A DNA stretch of 52,970 nt from SAR324 cluster bacterium (GTDB lineage Bacteria > SAR324 > NAC60-12). The position numbers and the translations under genes were made by a program. The stretch spans positions 1-52,970 of the forward strand of contig JADGAT010000030.1 of assembly GCA_015231885.1 (NCBI GenBank), given 5' to 3'. Each line of letters begins with the position of its first letter. Position 1 is the first letter of the stretch. Shown in pieces: positions 25,737 through 33,440 of this stretch. The notes beneath the pieces were generated by a model that saw only the letters and a program-made list of their open reading frames with translations, had not been told where the DNA came from and did no database searches.

Positions 25737-27039
25737 TAGGAATTCGGATGCTTATGGAAATGATGTGTTCTTTGTAAGCTTCTGTAGAAAGCATTCCATT
25801 TTGAGTAGCAATTGCCAATTTAACAAATGGTAAAAAAAGGTTCCTCAGGCCATACTCATCGAGTGGGCCTTCCATGTATCTGTCAAAATCAAAAGTTTCT
25901 GATTTTAGCTGCTCTAAAAGCGGGTCTTCTTCGATACTTACGTTGATCAATACTTCTTTTTCCATGTTTTTTACTTCAATTACCAGACAATTATTATCCC
26001 GCAAATGACTGGTTTGTAGAAAAAGATGCTCTAAGGCGTACACAATGGCCGTTTTAAACAAGGAAACATCCACCATCGCTTGAGCACTCCTTTGTTCAAG
26101 TCGAGTTTGCAGATTCAAAGAGGCTTTGCGATGGTATTGTGTGAACTCCGAGATGCTTTCGTGGATCAAGATAATGAGATCTTTTTTTTTGAGTTGGGGT
26201 TGTAAATCCTGACGTTGAATTTTATAACCGCACATCAGAAGTTCTGCAAACTTGTATGTTCTTTGAAAATAGAAATCCGCATGCTGATTGAAATCGTATT
26301 TCCCAATTTCGTTTTGGGGAGTGAGGGACTTGAGATACCTCCATGCATCAATCATGCGTATGCTATCACGGAAGTAGCGGATCAACGAATAAAATAAGTC
26401 TTCTCGCTCACGCATATTTGCGATTTCTTCTTCATATTGTCGCAATCGATCCTGCAGCTCTGGGGTGTTCTTTCTTTTTTCATGGAGTTTGGAAAGGGGG
26501 CTTGGTCCTGTTTCCAGCAAAAGACTCAATTGTTGGATGAACAGCTCCATCAATTCTTGCTGATAGGTTGGGATTTCCTCTGCTCTGGTCGTAATTTCTA
26601 CAATCCCCAGTGCATTCTGGTGGACATCAAGCAATGGGAATACTTGTAAACAAGAGATTCCTTGAGAAAAATACAGCTCCAGTTCTATCTGAAATTTGCT
26701 GGTGTTGTCTTTTTTTTGATAGGAAATGGATTGTTTTTCATGTAAAACATGCCCCGTGAGCGTTGTTTCTTCGATAGAGAGGGGGGGAAGTTTCATGGAG
26801 GTTTGGGTTTCAAAATGCTCGTAATACCACCCGCCATGACACACTCGTACCGACAGACTGGGAAAAAACGAATGGATTCCCAGCATGAAGGTTTTTACCA
26901 GATCTTGTGCCTGGGTTCTTCCAGTATTGTGGTGCCGGGCTTGGTTAAGCTTTTCTAGCAGCGTTTTGAAATTTCGATAACACGAACACTCCAGGTTGAT
27001 CGTGTCGTTCTCTGTGGTGGTTAGCTCAGTCATTGACAT
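25711..27039 (-). CDS. GAF-domain protein with degenerate histidine-kinase-like C-terminus
   Basis: A soluble 442-residue protein. Residues about 30-185 look like a GAF sensor domain (GLxVFPLLDVHQNALGIVEITTRAEEI region). A coiled coil follows (about 200-235, with LRQYEEEIANMRER). The last 200 residues look like HisKA plus HATPase, but key residues are missing: the phosphoacceptor His is not in a recognisable HE/HD context, and the N-box position reads LFKTAIVYALEHLF with no Asn, so it may not bind ATP in the usual way. It is probably a regulatory, non-catalytic relative of a sensor kinase. The final residues KEDENNNM come from the family-1 repeat. It is upstream of the GGDEF regulator on the same strand. 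Confidence 0.6.
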   Translation of the reverse strand: MSMTELTTTENDTINLECSCYRNFKTLLEKLNQARHHNTGRTQAQDLVKTFMLGIHSFFPSLSVRVCHGGWYYEHFETQTSMKLPPLSIEETTLTGHVLHEKQSISYQKKDNTSKFQIELELYFSQGISCLQVFPLLDVHQNALGIVEITTRAEEIPTYQQELMELFIQQLSLLLETGPSPLSKLHEKRKNTPELQDRLRQYEEEIANMREREDLFYSLIRYFRDSIRMIDAWRYLKSLTPQNEIGKYDFNQHADFYFQRTYKFAELLMCGYKIQRQDLQPQLKKKDLIILIHESISEFTQYHRKASLNLQTRLEQRSAQAMVDVSLFKTAIVYALEHLFLQTSHLRDNNCLVIEVKNMEKEVLINVSIEEDPLLEQLKSETFDFDRYMEGPLDEYGLRNLFLPFVKLAIATQNGMLSTEAYKEHIISISIRIPKEDENNNM

Positions 27040-27190
27040 TTCGGTGCAATTCGAGTTGGATTTTCATTCAAATCGACTGATCGGACTTGCGATTTACTCC
27101 GTTCTCCTCAATAACAAGTAAAATTATATTCCCCCAATACCATAGCCCACCTTTGAAAGAGGTGCAACCTTGAATAGCTGAGTATTTCAA

Positions 27191-27814
27191 ATGAATGATC
27201 AAATGACCATCGCCTGCCTGGATTTGGAAGGCGTTCTGATTCCTGAAGTGTGGATAAATGTTGCAGAAAAAACGGGAATTCCAGAATTGAAGTTAACCAC
27301 CCGTGATATTGCTGATTATGATGAACTGATGCAGAAACGTCTGAGCATTTTGGATCAACATGGGTTGACCCTAAAAAACTTTCAGGATGTTGTTGCCGGG
27401 ATGAATCCCCTGGAGGGAGCCTTTGAATTTTTGACTTGGCTGAAAAAACAAGTTGAAGTGATCATCCTATCCGATACTTTTCGTGAGTTTGCGATGCCTT
27501 TGATTGCCCAGCTCCAATACCCCACCATATTTTGTCACTCACTTGTGATTGATGAGCAGTATCGGATTCAAAATTATAAACTGCGTCAACCGGACCAAAA
27601 AAGAAAAGCAGTGATTGCCTTGAAAAATTTAAACTTTCGTATCATTGCCATTGGTGATTCGTATAACGACCTTAGTATGTTACAGGAATCCGATTCCGGT
27701 ATTTTTTTTCGTCCAACTGAAAAAATCACAAAGGAATATCCTGATTTTCCAGTAACCCGTACTTATGACGCACTAAAACAGTATTTGTGTGAACACGAAG
27801 GGTTCACTGCGTAG
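27191..27814 (+). CDS. thrH: ThrH-type phosphoserine phosphatase / homoserine phosphotransferase
   Basis: This 207-residue HAD enzyme closely follows the Pseudomonas ThrH pattern: ACLDLEGVLIPEVWI at the start (nucleophile Asp in DLEGV), TTRDIADYDELM, LSDTFREFA as motif II, KRKAVIALK as motif III and AIGDSYNDLSML as motif IV. ThrH dephosphorylates phosphoserine and can transfer the phosphate to homoserine, so it links serine and threonine synthesis. Length is right for the family (about 205). It stands alone: 52 bp separate it from the bactofilin gene downstream, and a 151-bp region separates it from the divergent GAF gene. Confidence 0.93.
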   Translation: MNDQMTIACLDLEGVLIPEVWINVAEKTGIPELKLTTRDIADYDELMQKRLSILDQHGLTLKNFQDVVAGMNPLEGAFEFLTWLKKQVEVIILSDTFREFAMPLIAQLQYPTIFCHSLVIDEQYRIQNYKLRQPDQKRKAVIALKNLNFRIIAIGDSYNDLSMLQESDSGIFFRPTEKITKEYPDFPVTRTYDALKQYLCEHEGFTA

Positions 27815-27866
27815 TTTTGTTTGGGTGTCATCATTAATTTTCTTACTCTTGATATTGTAGCCAAAA

Positions 27867-28226
27867 ATGAAAAATTCCGGTAATTATTTTGCTGTCGGTG
27901 CTGTCCTGGAGGGAAAGCTCATTGTGAAAGACAATGTGACCATCAATGGCAATATTGTGGGCTCGGTTGAGGGCGAGCAGGAAGTGTTATTTGAAAAAGA
28001 CGCCCAATTAGAAGGGCCTGTTCGTGCACAAGTGGTGTTGTTGAAAGGAAAAATCAAAGGAGAAATTTTTTCCAATCACAGAGTCGAAATTCTACCGGGA
28101 GGCCAGGTGGAAGGAAACATCACCACACCAAAAGGAGGCTTTATTGTCCGGCCTGGAGGCATATTAAACAGCCATATTGCCGTTTATGACTCTGGTACTC
28201 ATCAGGACCTTCTGCAAAAAAAATGA
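27867..28226 (+). CDS. Bactofilin (polymer-forming cytoskeletal protein)
   Basis: A 119-residue bactofilin. The core is a run of beta-strand turns with hydrophobic and glycine periodicity: FAVGAVLEGKLIVKDNV, INGNIVGSVEG, AQLEGPVRAQVV, KIKGEIFSNHRVEILPGGQVEGNI, here only in part. Bactofilins self-assemble into filaments that position cell-wall enzymes or appendages. It sits between thrH and murF. The proximity to murF fits a cell-wall role. An internally deleted family-1 element lies 17 bp after the stop. Confidence 0.9.
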   Translation: MKNSGNYFAVGAVLEGKLIVKDNVTINGNIVGSVEGEQEVLFEKDAQLEGPVRAQVVLLKGKIKGEIFSNHRVEILPGGQVEGNITTPKGGFIVRPGGILNSHIAVYDSGTHQDLLQKK

Positions 28227-28243
28227 AATGAAATTTTTGGCTA

Positions 28244-28285
28244 AGGAATGCTCAAACAATCGCATGTTATTATTTTCGCTTTCCT
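28244..28285 (-). repeat. Family-1 element, internally deleted derivative (copy E)
   Basis: This 42-bp sequence keeps both ends of the family-1 element but lacks the middle. It reads AGGAATGCTCAAACAAT, then CGCATGTTATTATTTTCGCT and TTCCT; on the minus strand this is the left end up to ATGCG joined directly to the last 17 bases. It lies in the gap between bactofilin and murF. Retention of both termini with loss of the centre is typical of MITE-like decay or deletion. Confidence 0.75.
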
Positions 28286-28299
28286 AAAGATTCGAGTCA

Positions 28300-29724
28300 T
28301 TGAAAAAAATGGATTATCATTACACCACAGCAGAACTATGCCGTATTCTAGCAGGACAATCCTACCATATTCCTCAGAATAGGTGTTTCTCAGATTTTGC
28401 CATTGACTCTAGAAAAATCCAGCCTGGTGGTTTGTTTTTTTCGATTGTGGGAGAAAATACGGACGGTCATCTTTATATTGAGCAAGCTTGTAAAAATGGA
28501 GCTCAGGGTATTATTGCCTGCCGTGACAAACTTCCTCCGGGAGGGCTATCATTAGAAATTCCCTTGATTTTGGTAGCAGACCCAAACCGTTCATTACGGG
28601 ACTTGGCAAAAGATTATCGCAGTCGCCTGGCCAGTGGGTTCGTTTTAGCAATTACTGGCAGCAATGGTAAAACATCCAGCAAAGAAATTGCTGCTGATTT
28701 GTGCCGTTTCCTTCATCCCAAAGTAAATGCCACCCAGGGAAATTATAATAACTTCATTGGGGTTCCTATCACCATTCTTTCGGCATCCTTGGATGCATCA
28801 TGGTGGATTGTTGAGATGGGCACCAATCATTTTGGGGAAATCCAGACTCTTTCAGAAATGGTGCGGCCCAACCTGGGAATGATCACCAATGTTGGAGAAA
28901 GTCATCTAGAATTTTTGGAAAACATGGAAGGAGTTGCATGCGAAAAATCTGGCATTTTCGCTGGAATGGATTCGGGCACAATAGTTGCGATACCAAGCGA
29001 CCTTCGCCATTCTGATATTGTCTCTGAACAGGCCATCCAGCATGGTATTCGTTTGGTTCGCTACGGTTTCACCAGTTGGAAGTCCGAGATTTCTCCCGAT
29101 TACTCCGCAACATTACGGGAGTGTTCTTCTGAACAAGCCTGTTTTGAGTTCCTTGATCAGTTATTTGAAGTTTCTACAGGAAACTCTCTCTTGCTTCGCA
29201 ATTTACTGGGAGTGCTCACCTTGCTCTATTTGCACAATGAACCTCCCGATTTATTGTGTGAAGCTTGCCGATTTTTAAATTTTGAAGTGAAGGGGCGGAT
29301 GCAGTTTCGCCAGATGCCATCCTATTTGCTTGTAGATGACACCTACAATGCGAATCCCACCTCGTTTAATGAAGTGATTCAAAGTTTACGCAGCCTTTAT
29401 CCTCAAAAGCGTCTCCTGGTTGTGGCAGGAGCCATGGCCGAGCTTGGTAAACAAAGTGCCGATTTGCACTTTCAACTGGGGGCGAGTATGCCGATGCTGG
29501 GAGTAAAGTATTTGTTTACTTTTGGAAACAATGATGCCACATATTATATAGAAGGATGGAAAACCAGAAACAAGGAGTCAGAAAACACCTTCCATACCAT
29601 TGATTTAAACAAATTAGTTTCCACTTTCAACCAGGTCGTCAAAAAAGATGATATTGTCCTGGTTAAAGGTTCTCGTTCTGCACACATGGAACAATTTGTA
29701 GATGCCGTAATGTCCTATGAATAA
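28300..29724 (+). CDS. murF: UDP-N-acetylmuramoyl-tripeptide--D-alanyl-D-alanine ligase
   Basis: MurF adds D-Ala-D-Ala to UDP-MurNAc-tripeptide in the cytoplasm, the last soluble step in the peptidoglycan precursor pathway. The 474-residue protein shows the Mur ligase pattern: FAIDSRKIQPGGLFF at the N-terminus, ITGSNGKTSSKE as the ATP loop, QGNYNNFIGVP, EMGTNHFGEI, TNVGESHLEF, and the C-terminal DDTYNANPTSF and VAGAMAELG. The first codon is either TTG 28300 or ATG 28309; neither has a strong ribosome site. It is not in a dcw cluster. Its stop overlaps the start of the next small gene (29717-29950) by 8 nt, so they are co-transcribed. Confidence 0.95.
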   Translation: MKKMDYHYTTAELCRILAGQSYHIPQNRCFSDFAIDSRKIQPGGLFFSIVGENTDGHLYIEQACKNGAQGIIACRDKLPPGGLSLEIPLILVADPNRSLRDLAKDYRSRLASGFVLAITGSNGKTSSKEIAADLCRFLHPKVNATQGNYNNFIGVPITILSASLDASWWIVEMGTNHFGEIQTLSEMVRPNLGMITNVGESHLEFLENMEGVACEKSGIFAGMDSGTIVAIPSDLRHSDIVSEQAIQHGIRLVRYGFTSWKSEISPDYSATLRECSSEQACFEFLDQLFEVSTGNSLLLRNLLGVLTLLYLHNEPPDLLCEACRFLNFEVKGRMQFRQMPSYLLVDDTYNANPTSFNEVIQSLRSLYPQKRLLVVAGAMAELGKQSADLHFQLGASMPMLGVKYLFTFGNNDATYYIEGWKTRNKESENTFHTIDLNKLVSTFNQVVKKDDIVLVKGSRSAHMEQFVDAVMSYE

Positions 29725-29950
29725 AGACTTGGCCAACCGTAAGATAATGGTGATTCTATTTTTCCTGGGGATCGTGTTTTTTAATTATCCCATCTTGTCT
29801 ATATTCAGCAGCAAAGATGAAATGATCTTTGGTATTCCCTTGTTGTATGCTGCTGTATTCTTTGCATGGGGGCTGCTTACGGGGCTGGTTGCCTTGATCA
29901 TGCGGACTGGGGGAAAAGACGGTATAAATACGGGGGAAAATGAAACATGA
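29717..29950 (+). CDS. Small two-helix membrane protein, likely partner of the symporter-domain kinase
   Basis: A 77-residue protein with two hydrophobic stretches (about 10-28 and 38-62) and a polar C-terminal tail. It overlaps murF by 8 nt at its start and the symporter-kinase gene by 4 nt (ATGA) at its end, so it is translationally coupled to the kinase. Small two-helix proteins of similar size accompany several solute:sodium symporters (for example YjcH with ActP), and this one may play the same part for the SSS module of the kinase. That is inference; I do not assign a family. Confidence 0.7.
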   Translation: MNKDLANRKIMVILFFLGIVFFNYPILSIFSSKDEMIFGIPLLYAAVFFAWGLLTGLVALIMRTGGKDGINTGENET

Positions 29951-32900
29951 TCTTGCAAAGCTATTTGATCATTTTGATTGTTTTTCTGTATCTGTGCTTA
30001 TTGTTTGCTGTAGCCCAATATGCGGAAAAACGCGCCAATGCCGGGAAAAGCATCATCAATAACCCCTGGACATATTCTTTGTCCATTGGTGTTTATTGTA
30101 CTGCCTGGACATTTTACGGCAGTGTCGGCAGGGCCGCTGCTACGGGTCTAGGCTTTCTTGGTGTTTACATAGGCCCTACTTTGATGGCCTTATTGTGGTG
30201 GTTTGTTCTGCGTAAAATTGTGAGAATCAGCAAAATCCATCGAATCACGACCATTGCCGATTTTATTTCGTCACGATACGGAAAATCTTTTGCCCTCAGC
30301 AGTCTGGTGACGCTTGTCGCAGTCGTTGGCATCATGCCTTATATTTCTCTCCAGCTCAAAGCGGTTTCCAGCAGCCTCAATGTCATTCTACAGTATCCCC
30401 ATCTCGCTCCGGATCTCCAGGTTGTTTCTACCTTTACCGATTCAGCTTTTTACATAGCACTGATGATGGTTGCTTTTACTATCATGTTTGGAACAAGACG
30501 CCTGGATGCTTCGGAGCAGCATGAGGGCCTGATTGCCGTAGTGGCCTTTGAATCCATCATTAAATTATTTGCTTTTCTGGCAGTAGGGCTATTTGTGGTG
30601 TATGGCATGTATGGAGGAATGGATGATATTTATGTGAAAGCACGGATGCTGCCGGAAATGAAAAGTCTGTTTTATTTTAAGGAAGCTGATTACACAACAT
30701 GGATGTGGTTGATTGTGCTTTCTATGATGGCCTCCATGTTCCTGCCTCGTCAGTTTCAAGTGATGGTTGTTGAGAACCTGGATGAGAAACATATCAAGCA
30801 GGCCATGTGGGTGTTCCCATTGTACATGCTGTTGATTACTCTGTTTACCTTACCGATTGCCTTCGGAGGGATGCTGCGTTTTGCACAGGGGTCCCTCAGT
30901 CCGGACACCTTTGTATTGACGCTGCCATTGGTGGAGCAAAACTCTTTATTGGTGGTAGTGGCTTTTATTGGAGGATTGGCTGCGGCAACCAGTATGGTGG
31001 TGGTGGCGACCATTGCCATCGGGACCATGGTGAGTAATGATTTGGTGCTGCCCATTTTGTTCAAAATACGGGCGTTTCAAATTAGCGAACGCGATGACAT
31101 CAGCCACCTGATTTTGGGAATCCGCAGGGTTGCCATTATCGTAGTGATTTTGCTTGGGTACTTGAACTTTAGATTGATTGGCAGCTCTTATGCCCTGGTT
31201 TCCATTGGACTGTTGTCTTTTGCTGCTGCTGCCCAGTTTGGCCCGGCGATCCTGGGAGGTCTGTACTGGAAAGACGGGACACGTACGGGAGCATTGGCCG
31301 GATTGAGTGCTGGAATTCTGGTCTGGCTTTATACGATGATGCTCCCTGCTCTTGCCAAATCGGGATGGTTTTCTATCAGTTTTATTGAAGAAGGCCTCTT
31401 TGGCATTGCGATACTAAAACCATATCAGTTGATGGGACTGGAAGGGCTCAACTGGTTGGTGCATGGAAGCTTCTGGAGCTTGCTGGTCAATGTCGGATGC
31501 TATGTTTCTGTCTCTATTTGGACCGGGCATCAGAGCGCCATTGAACGTCATCAGGCCGCAACGTTTGTAGATGTGTTCAAACGGAAAAAAAAAGGAGTAT
31601 TGTGGCACGATCGCTTTGTGATTGGTGATCTGCAAAAACTTTTGATCCGCTTTCTGGGAATAGAACGTACGGAACAGTTTTTGTCAGATTATGAACGGAT
31701 TCAGGGAGAACTGGAATCGAGTCCGGAATTGGCAGATTATGCAGAAAAAATGATTGCAGGCGCAATTGGTTCTGCATCAGCACGTGTTGTGTTGTCCTCC
31801 GTTATGGAAGAAGCGGTAGATGCTGGTGCAACATACATGGAAATCAAAAAGGCTCTGCGTGAAAGTGAAGAACGGCTGCAAACGATTATGGACAATGCGC
31901 CATCCATTATTTATCTAAAAGACACACAAGGGCATTATTTGCTGGTGAACCAGGAGTATGAACGTTTGTATCATATTTCCAGAGAGGAGATGGTTGGCAA
32001 GACAGACTATGATGTTCATGCTCCGGAAATAGCCAAAGTGTTCCAGGAAAATGATCAGCTGGTTCTTGCAGGTAATGAACCGTTACAGTTTGAAGAAACC
32101 GCATTGGATGATGGAAACATGCACACGTATTTGTCGGTAAAATTCCCCATTTATGATGTTTCTGGCAACATCTATGGAATTTGCGGTATTTCGACCGATA
32201 TTACCAAACGTAAAAAATCCGAACAGGAACGAGAACTTTTGATTACGAAGCTGGAAGGACAGAAAGAGGAATTGGAACGGTTCACCTATACGGTTTCTCA
32301 TGATTTGAAAAGCCCTGTTGTGACAGTCCGTGGTTTTTTGGGATTCTTGGAACGTGATTTGAGTGAAGGACGGAAAGACAGAATCGACAAAAGTATCCAG
32401 CGAATTTATGCGGCGACCGATAAAATGAATACTTTGCTGGAAGAATTACTGGAACTGTCACGAATCGGACGCTTATCCAACCCATCTGAGACCGTATCAT
32501 TTCGAGATCTGGTGGAAGAATCCCTGAATGCTGTTGGCGGAAGACTGGAAGAAAAAAATATTCATCTGAATGTTCTTCCTGATTTACCAGAAATCTATGG
32601 AGACCGTCCTCGTCTGCTTGAGATCGTGGAAAATTTAATTGACAATGCTGCTAAATACATGGGAGATCAACCAAAGCCCTGTATTGAGGTGGGGGCACGT
32701 TATCATAATGAAGAAATCATTTTGTATGTGCAGGATAATGGAATAGGAATTGAATCGGAATATCATGAGAACGTGTTCGGTTTGTTTGATAAACTCGACC
32801 CTAATACAGAAGGAACAGGCATCGGGCTGGCTGTCGTTAAACGGGTTGTGGAGGTGCATGGCGGCCGGATATGGGTGGAATCAAAAGGAATGGGACAAGG

Positions 32901-32961
32901 TTCCACTTTTTGTTTCACCCTGGCCAGTCAGCAAGCACAGCAAAACAAAGAACTTCAGTAA
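29947..32961 (+). CDS. Histidine kinase with N-terminal sodium:solute symporter domain (CbrA-like)
   Basis: This 1004-residue protein joins a transporter-like sensor to a kinase. The first 540 residues form about 13 membrane helices of the SSS fold (SLGIGVYCTAWTFYG-like region at about 48-62, ISSRYG at about 105, QFGPAILGGLYWKDGTR at about 430). Next come a linker, a PAS domain at about 640-755 (MDNAPSIIYLKDTQGHYLLVN), HisKA with YTVSHDLKSPV (His785), and HATPase with ENLIDNAAKYMG, VQDNGIGI and GTGIGLAVVK. CbrA-type kinases respond to nutrient state; some bind or carry histidine. It overlaps the small membrane protein by 4 nt, and a single-domain response regulator follows by 29 bp, which is its likely phosphotransfer partner. 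Confidence 0.93.
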   Translation: MILQSYLIILIVFLYLCLLFAVAQYAEKRANAGKSIINNPWTYSLSIGVYCTAWTFYGSVGRAAATGLGFLGVYIGPTLMALLWWFVLRKIVRISKIHRITTIADFISSRYGKSFALSSLVTLVAVVGIMPYISLQLKAVSSSLNVILQYPHLAPDLQVVSTFTDSAFYIALMMVAFTIMFGTRRLDASEQHEGLIAVVAFESIIKLFAFLAVGLFVVYGMYGGMDDIYVKARMLPEMKSLFYFKEADYTTWMWLIVLSMMASMFLPRQFQVMVVENLDEKHIKQAMWVFPLYMLLITLFTLPIAFGGMLRFAQGSLSPDTFVLTLPLVEQNSLLVVVAFIGGLAAATSMVVVATIAIGTMVSNDLVLPILFKIRAFQISERDDISHLILGIRRVAIIVVILLGYLNFRLIGSSYALVSIGLLSFAAAAQFGPAILGGLYWKDGTRTGALAGLSAGILVWLYTMMLPALAKSGWFSISFIEEGLFGIAILKPYQLMGLEGLNWLVHGSFWSLLVNVGCYVSVSIWTGHQSAIERHQAATFVDVFKRKKKGVLWHDRFVIGDLQKLLIRFLGIERTEQFLSDYERIQGELESSPELADYAEKMIAGAIGSASARVVLSSVMEEAVDAGATYMEIKKALRESEERLQTIMDNAPSIIYLKDTQGHYLLVNQEYERLYHISREEMVGKTDYDVHAPEIAKVFQENDQLVLAGNEPLQFEETALDDGNMHTYLSVKFPIYDVSGNIYGICGISTDITKRKKSEQERELLITKLEGQKEELERFTYTVSHDLKSPVVTVRGFLGFLERDLSEGRKDRIDKSIQRIYAATDKMNTLLEELLELSRIGRLSNPSETVSFRDLVEESLNAVGGRLEEKNIHLNVLPDLPEIYGDRPRLLEIVENLIDNAAKYMGDQPKPCIEVGARYHNEEIILYVQDNGIGIESEYHENVFGLFDKLDPNTEGTGIGLAVVKRVVEVHGGRIWVESKGMGQGSTFCFTLASQQAQQNKELQ

Positions 32962-32990
32962 CAAAAAATACAAGTTGAGAGTATAAGACG

Positions 32991-33434
32991 ATGCGTGCAA
33001 AACAATTGAAAATTGTGTTAATTGAGGACAATCCTGATCATGCCGAATTGATCAAAATGGGATTGGAAGATAGCGGGGTTTGTTTACAAATACAGCATTT
33101 GGCAGATGGCGAAACGGCCTTAAATTATCTCAATCGCACAGAAGAATATTCCAGTTCCAGTGAGTGGTTTCGTCCTGATCTGGTTCTGCTGGATCTACGG
33201 TTGCCTAAAATTGACGGGCTCACGGTTCTCCATAAAATCAAAACCGCGGACTCCTTAAAACGGATTCCAGTCGTCATTTTAACGACGTCGTCTGCAGACA
33301 AAGATGTCAATACGGCTTATGAACGATATGCCAGCAGTTATTTAGTGAAACCCATTATTTTTGAAGAGTTTTTACGTATGATGCGCAGTCTTGGAATTTA
33401 CTGGAGCGAGTACAGCAAAAAACCTGTCAATTGA
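32991..33434 (+). CDS. Single-domain response regulator (Rcp1-like)
   Basis: A 147-residue receiver with no output domain. It has IVLIEDNPDHAEL (acidic pocket), LVLLDLRLPKIDG (phospho-Asp), VILTTSSADKD and the conserved Lys in SSYLVKPIIFEEF. The IEDNPDHAELI start and the long loop before the Asp are typical of the Rcp1/CheY-like group partnered with PAS- or phytochrome-type kinases. It lies between two kinase genes, 29 bp after the symporter kinase and 6 bp before the next kinase, and may relay phosphate between them. Confidence 0.92.
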   Translation: MRAKQLKIVLIEDNPDHAELIKMGLEDSGVCLQIQHLADGETALNYLNRTEEYSSSSEWFRPDLVLLDLRLPKIDGLTVLHKIKTADSLKRIPVVILTTSSADKDVNTAYERYASSYLVKPIIFEEFLRMMRSLGIYWSEYSKKPVN

Positions 33435-33440
33435 AACGCC

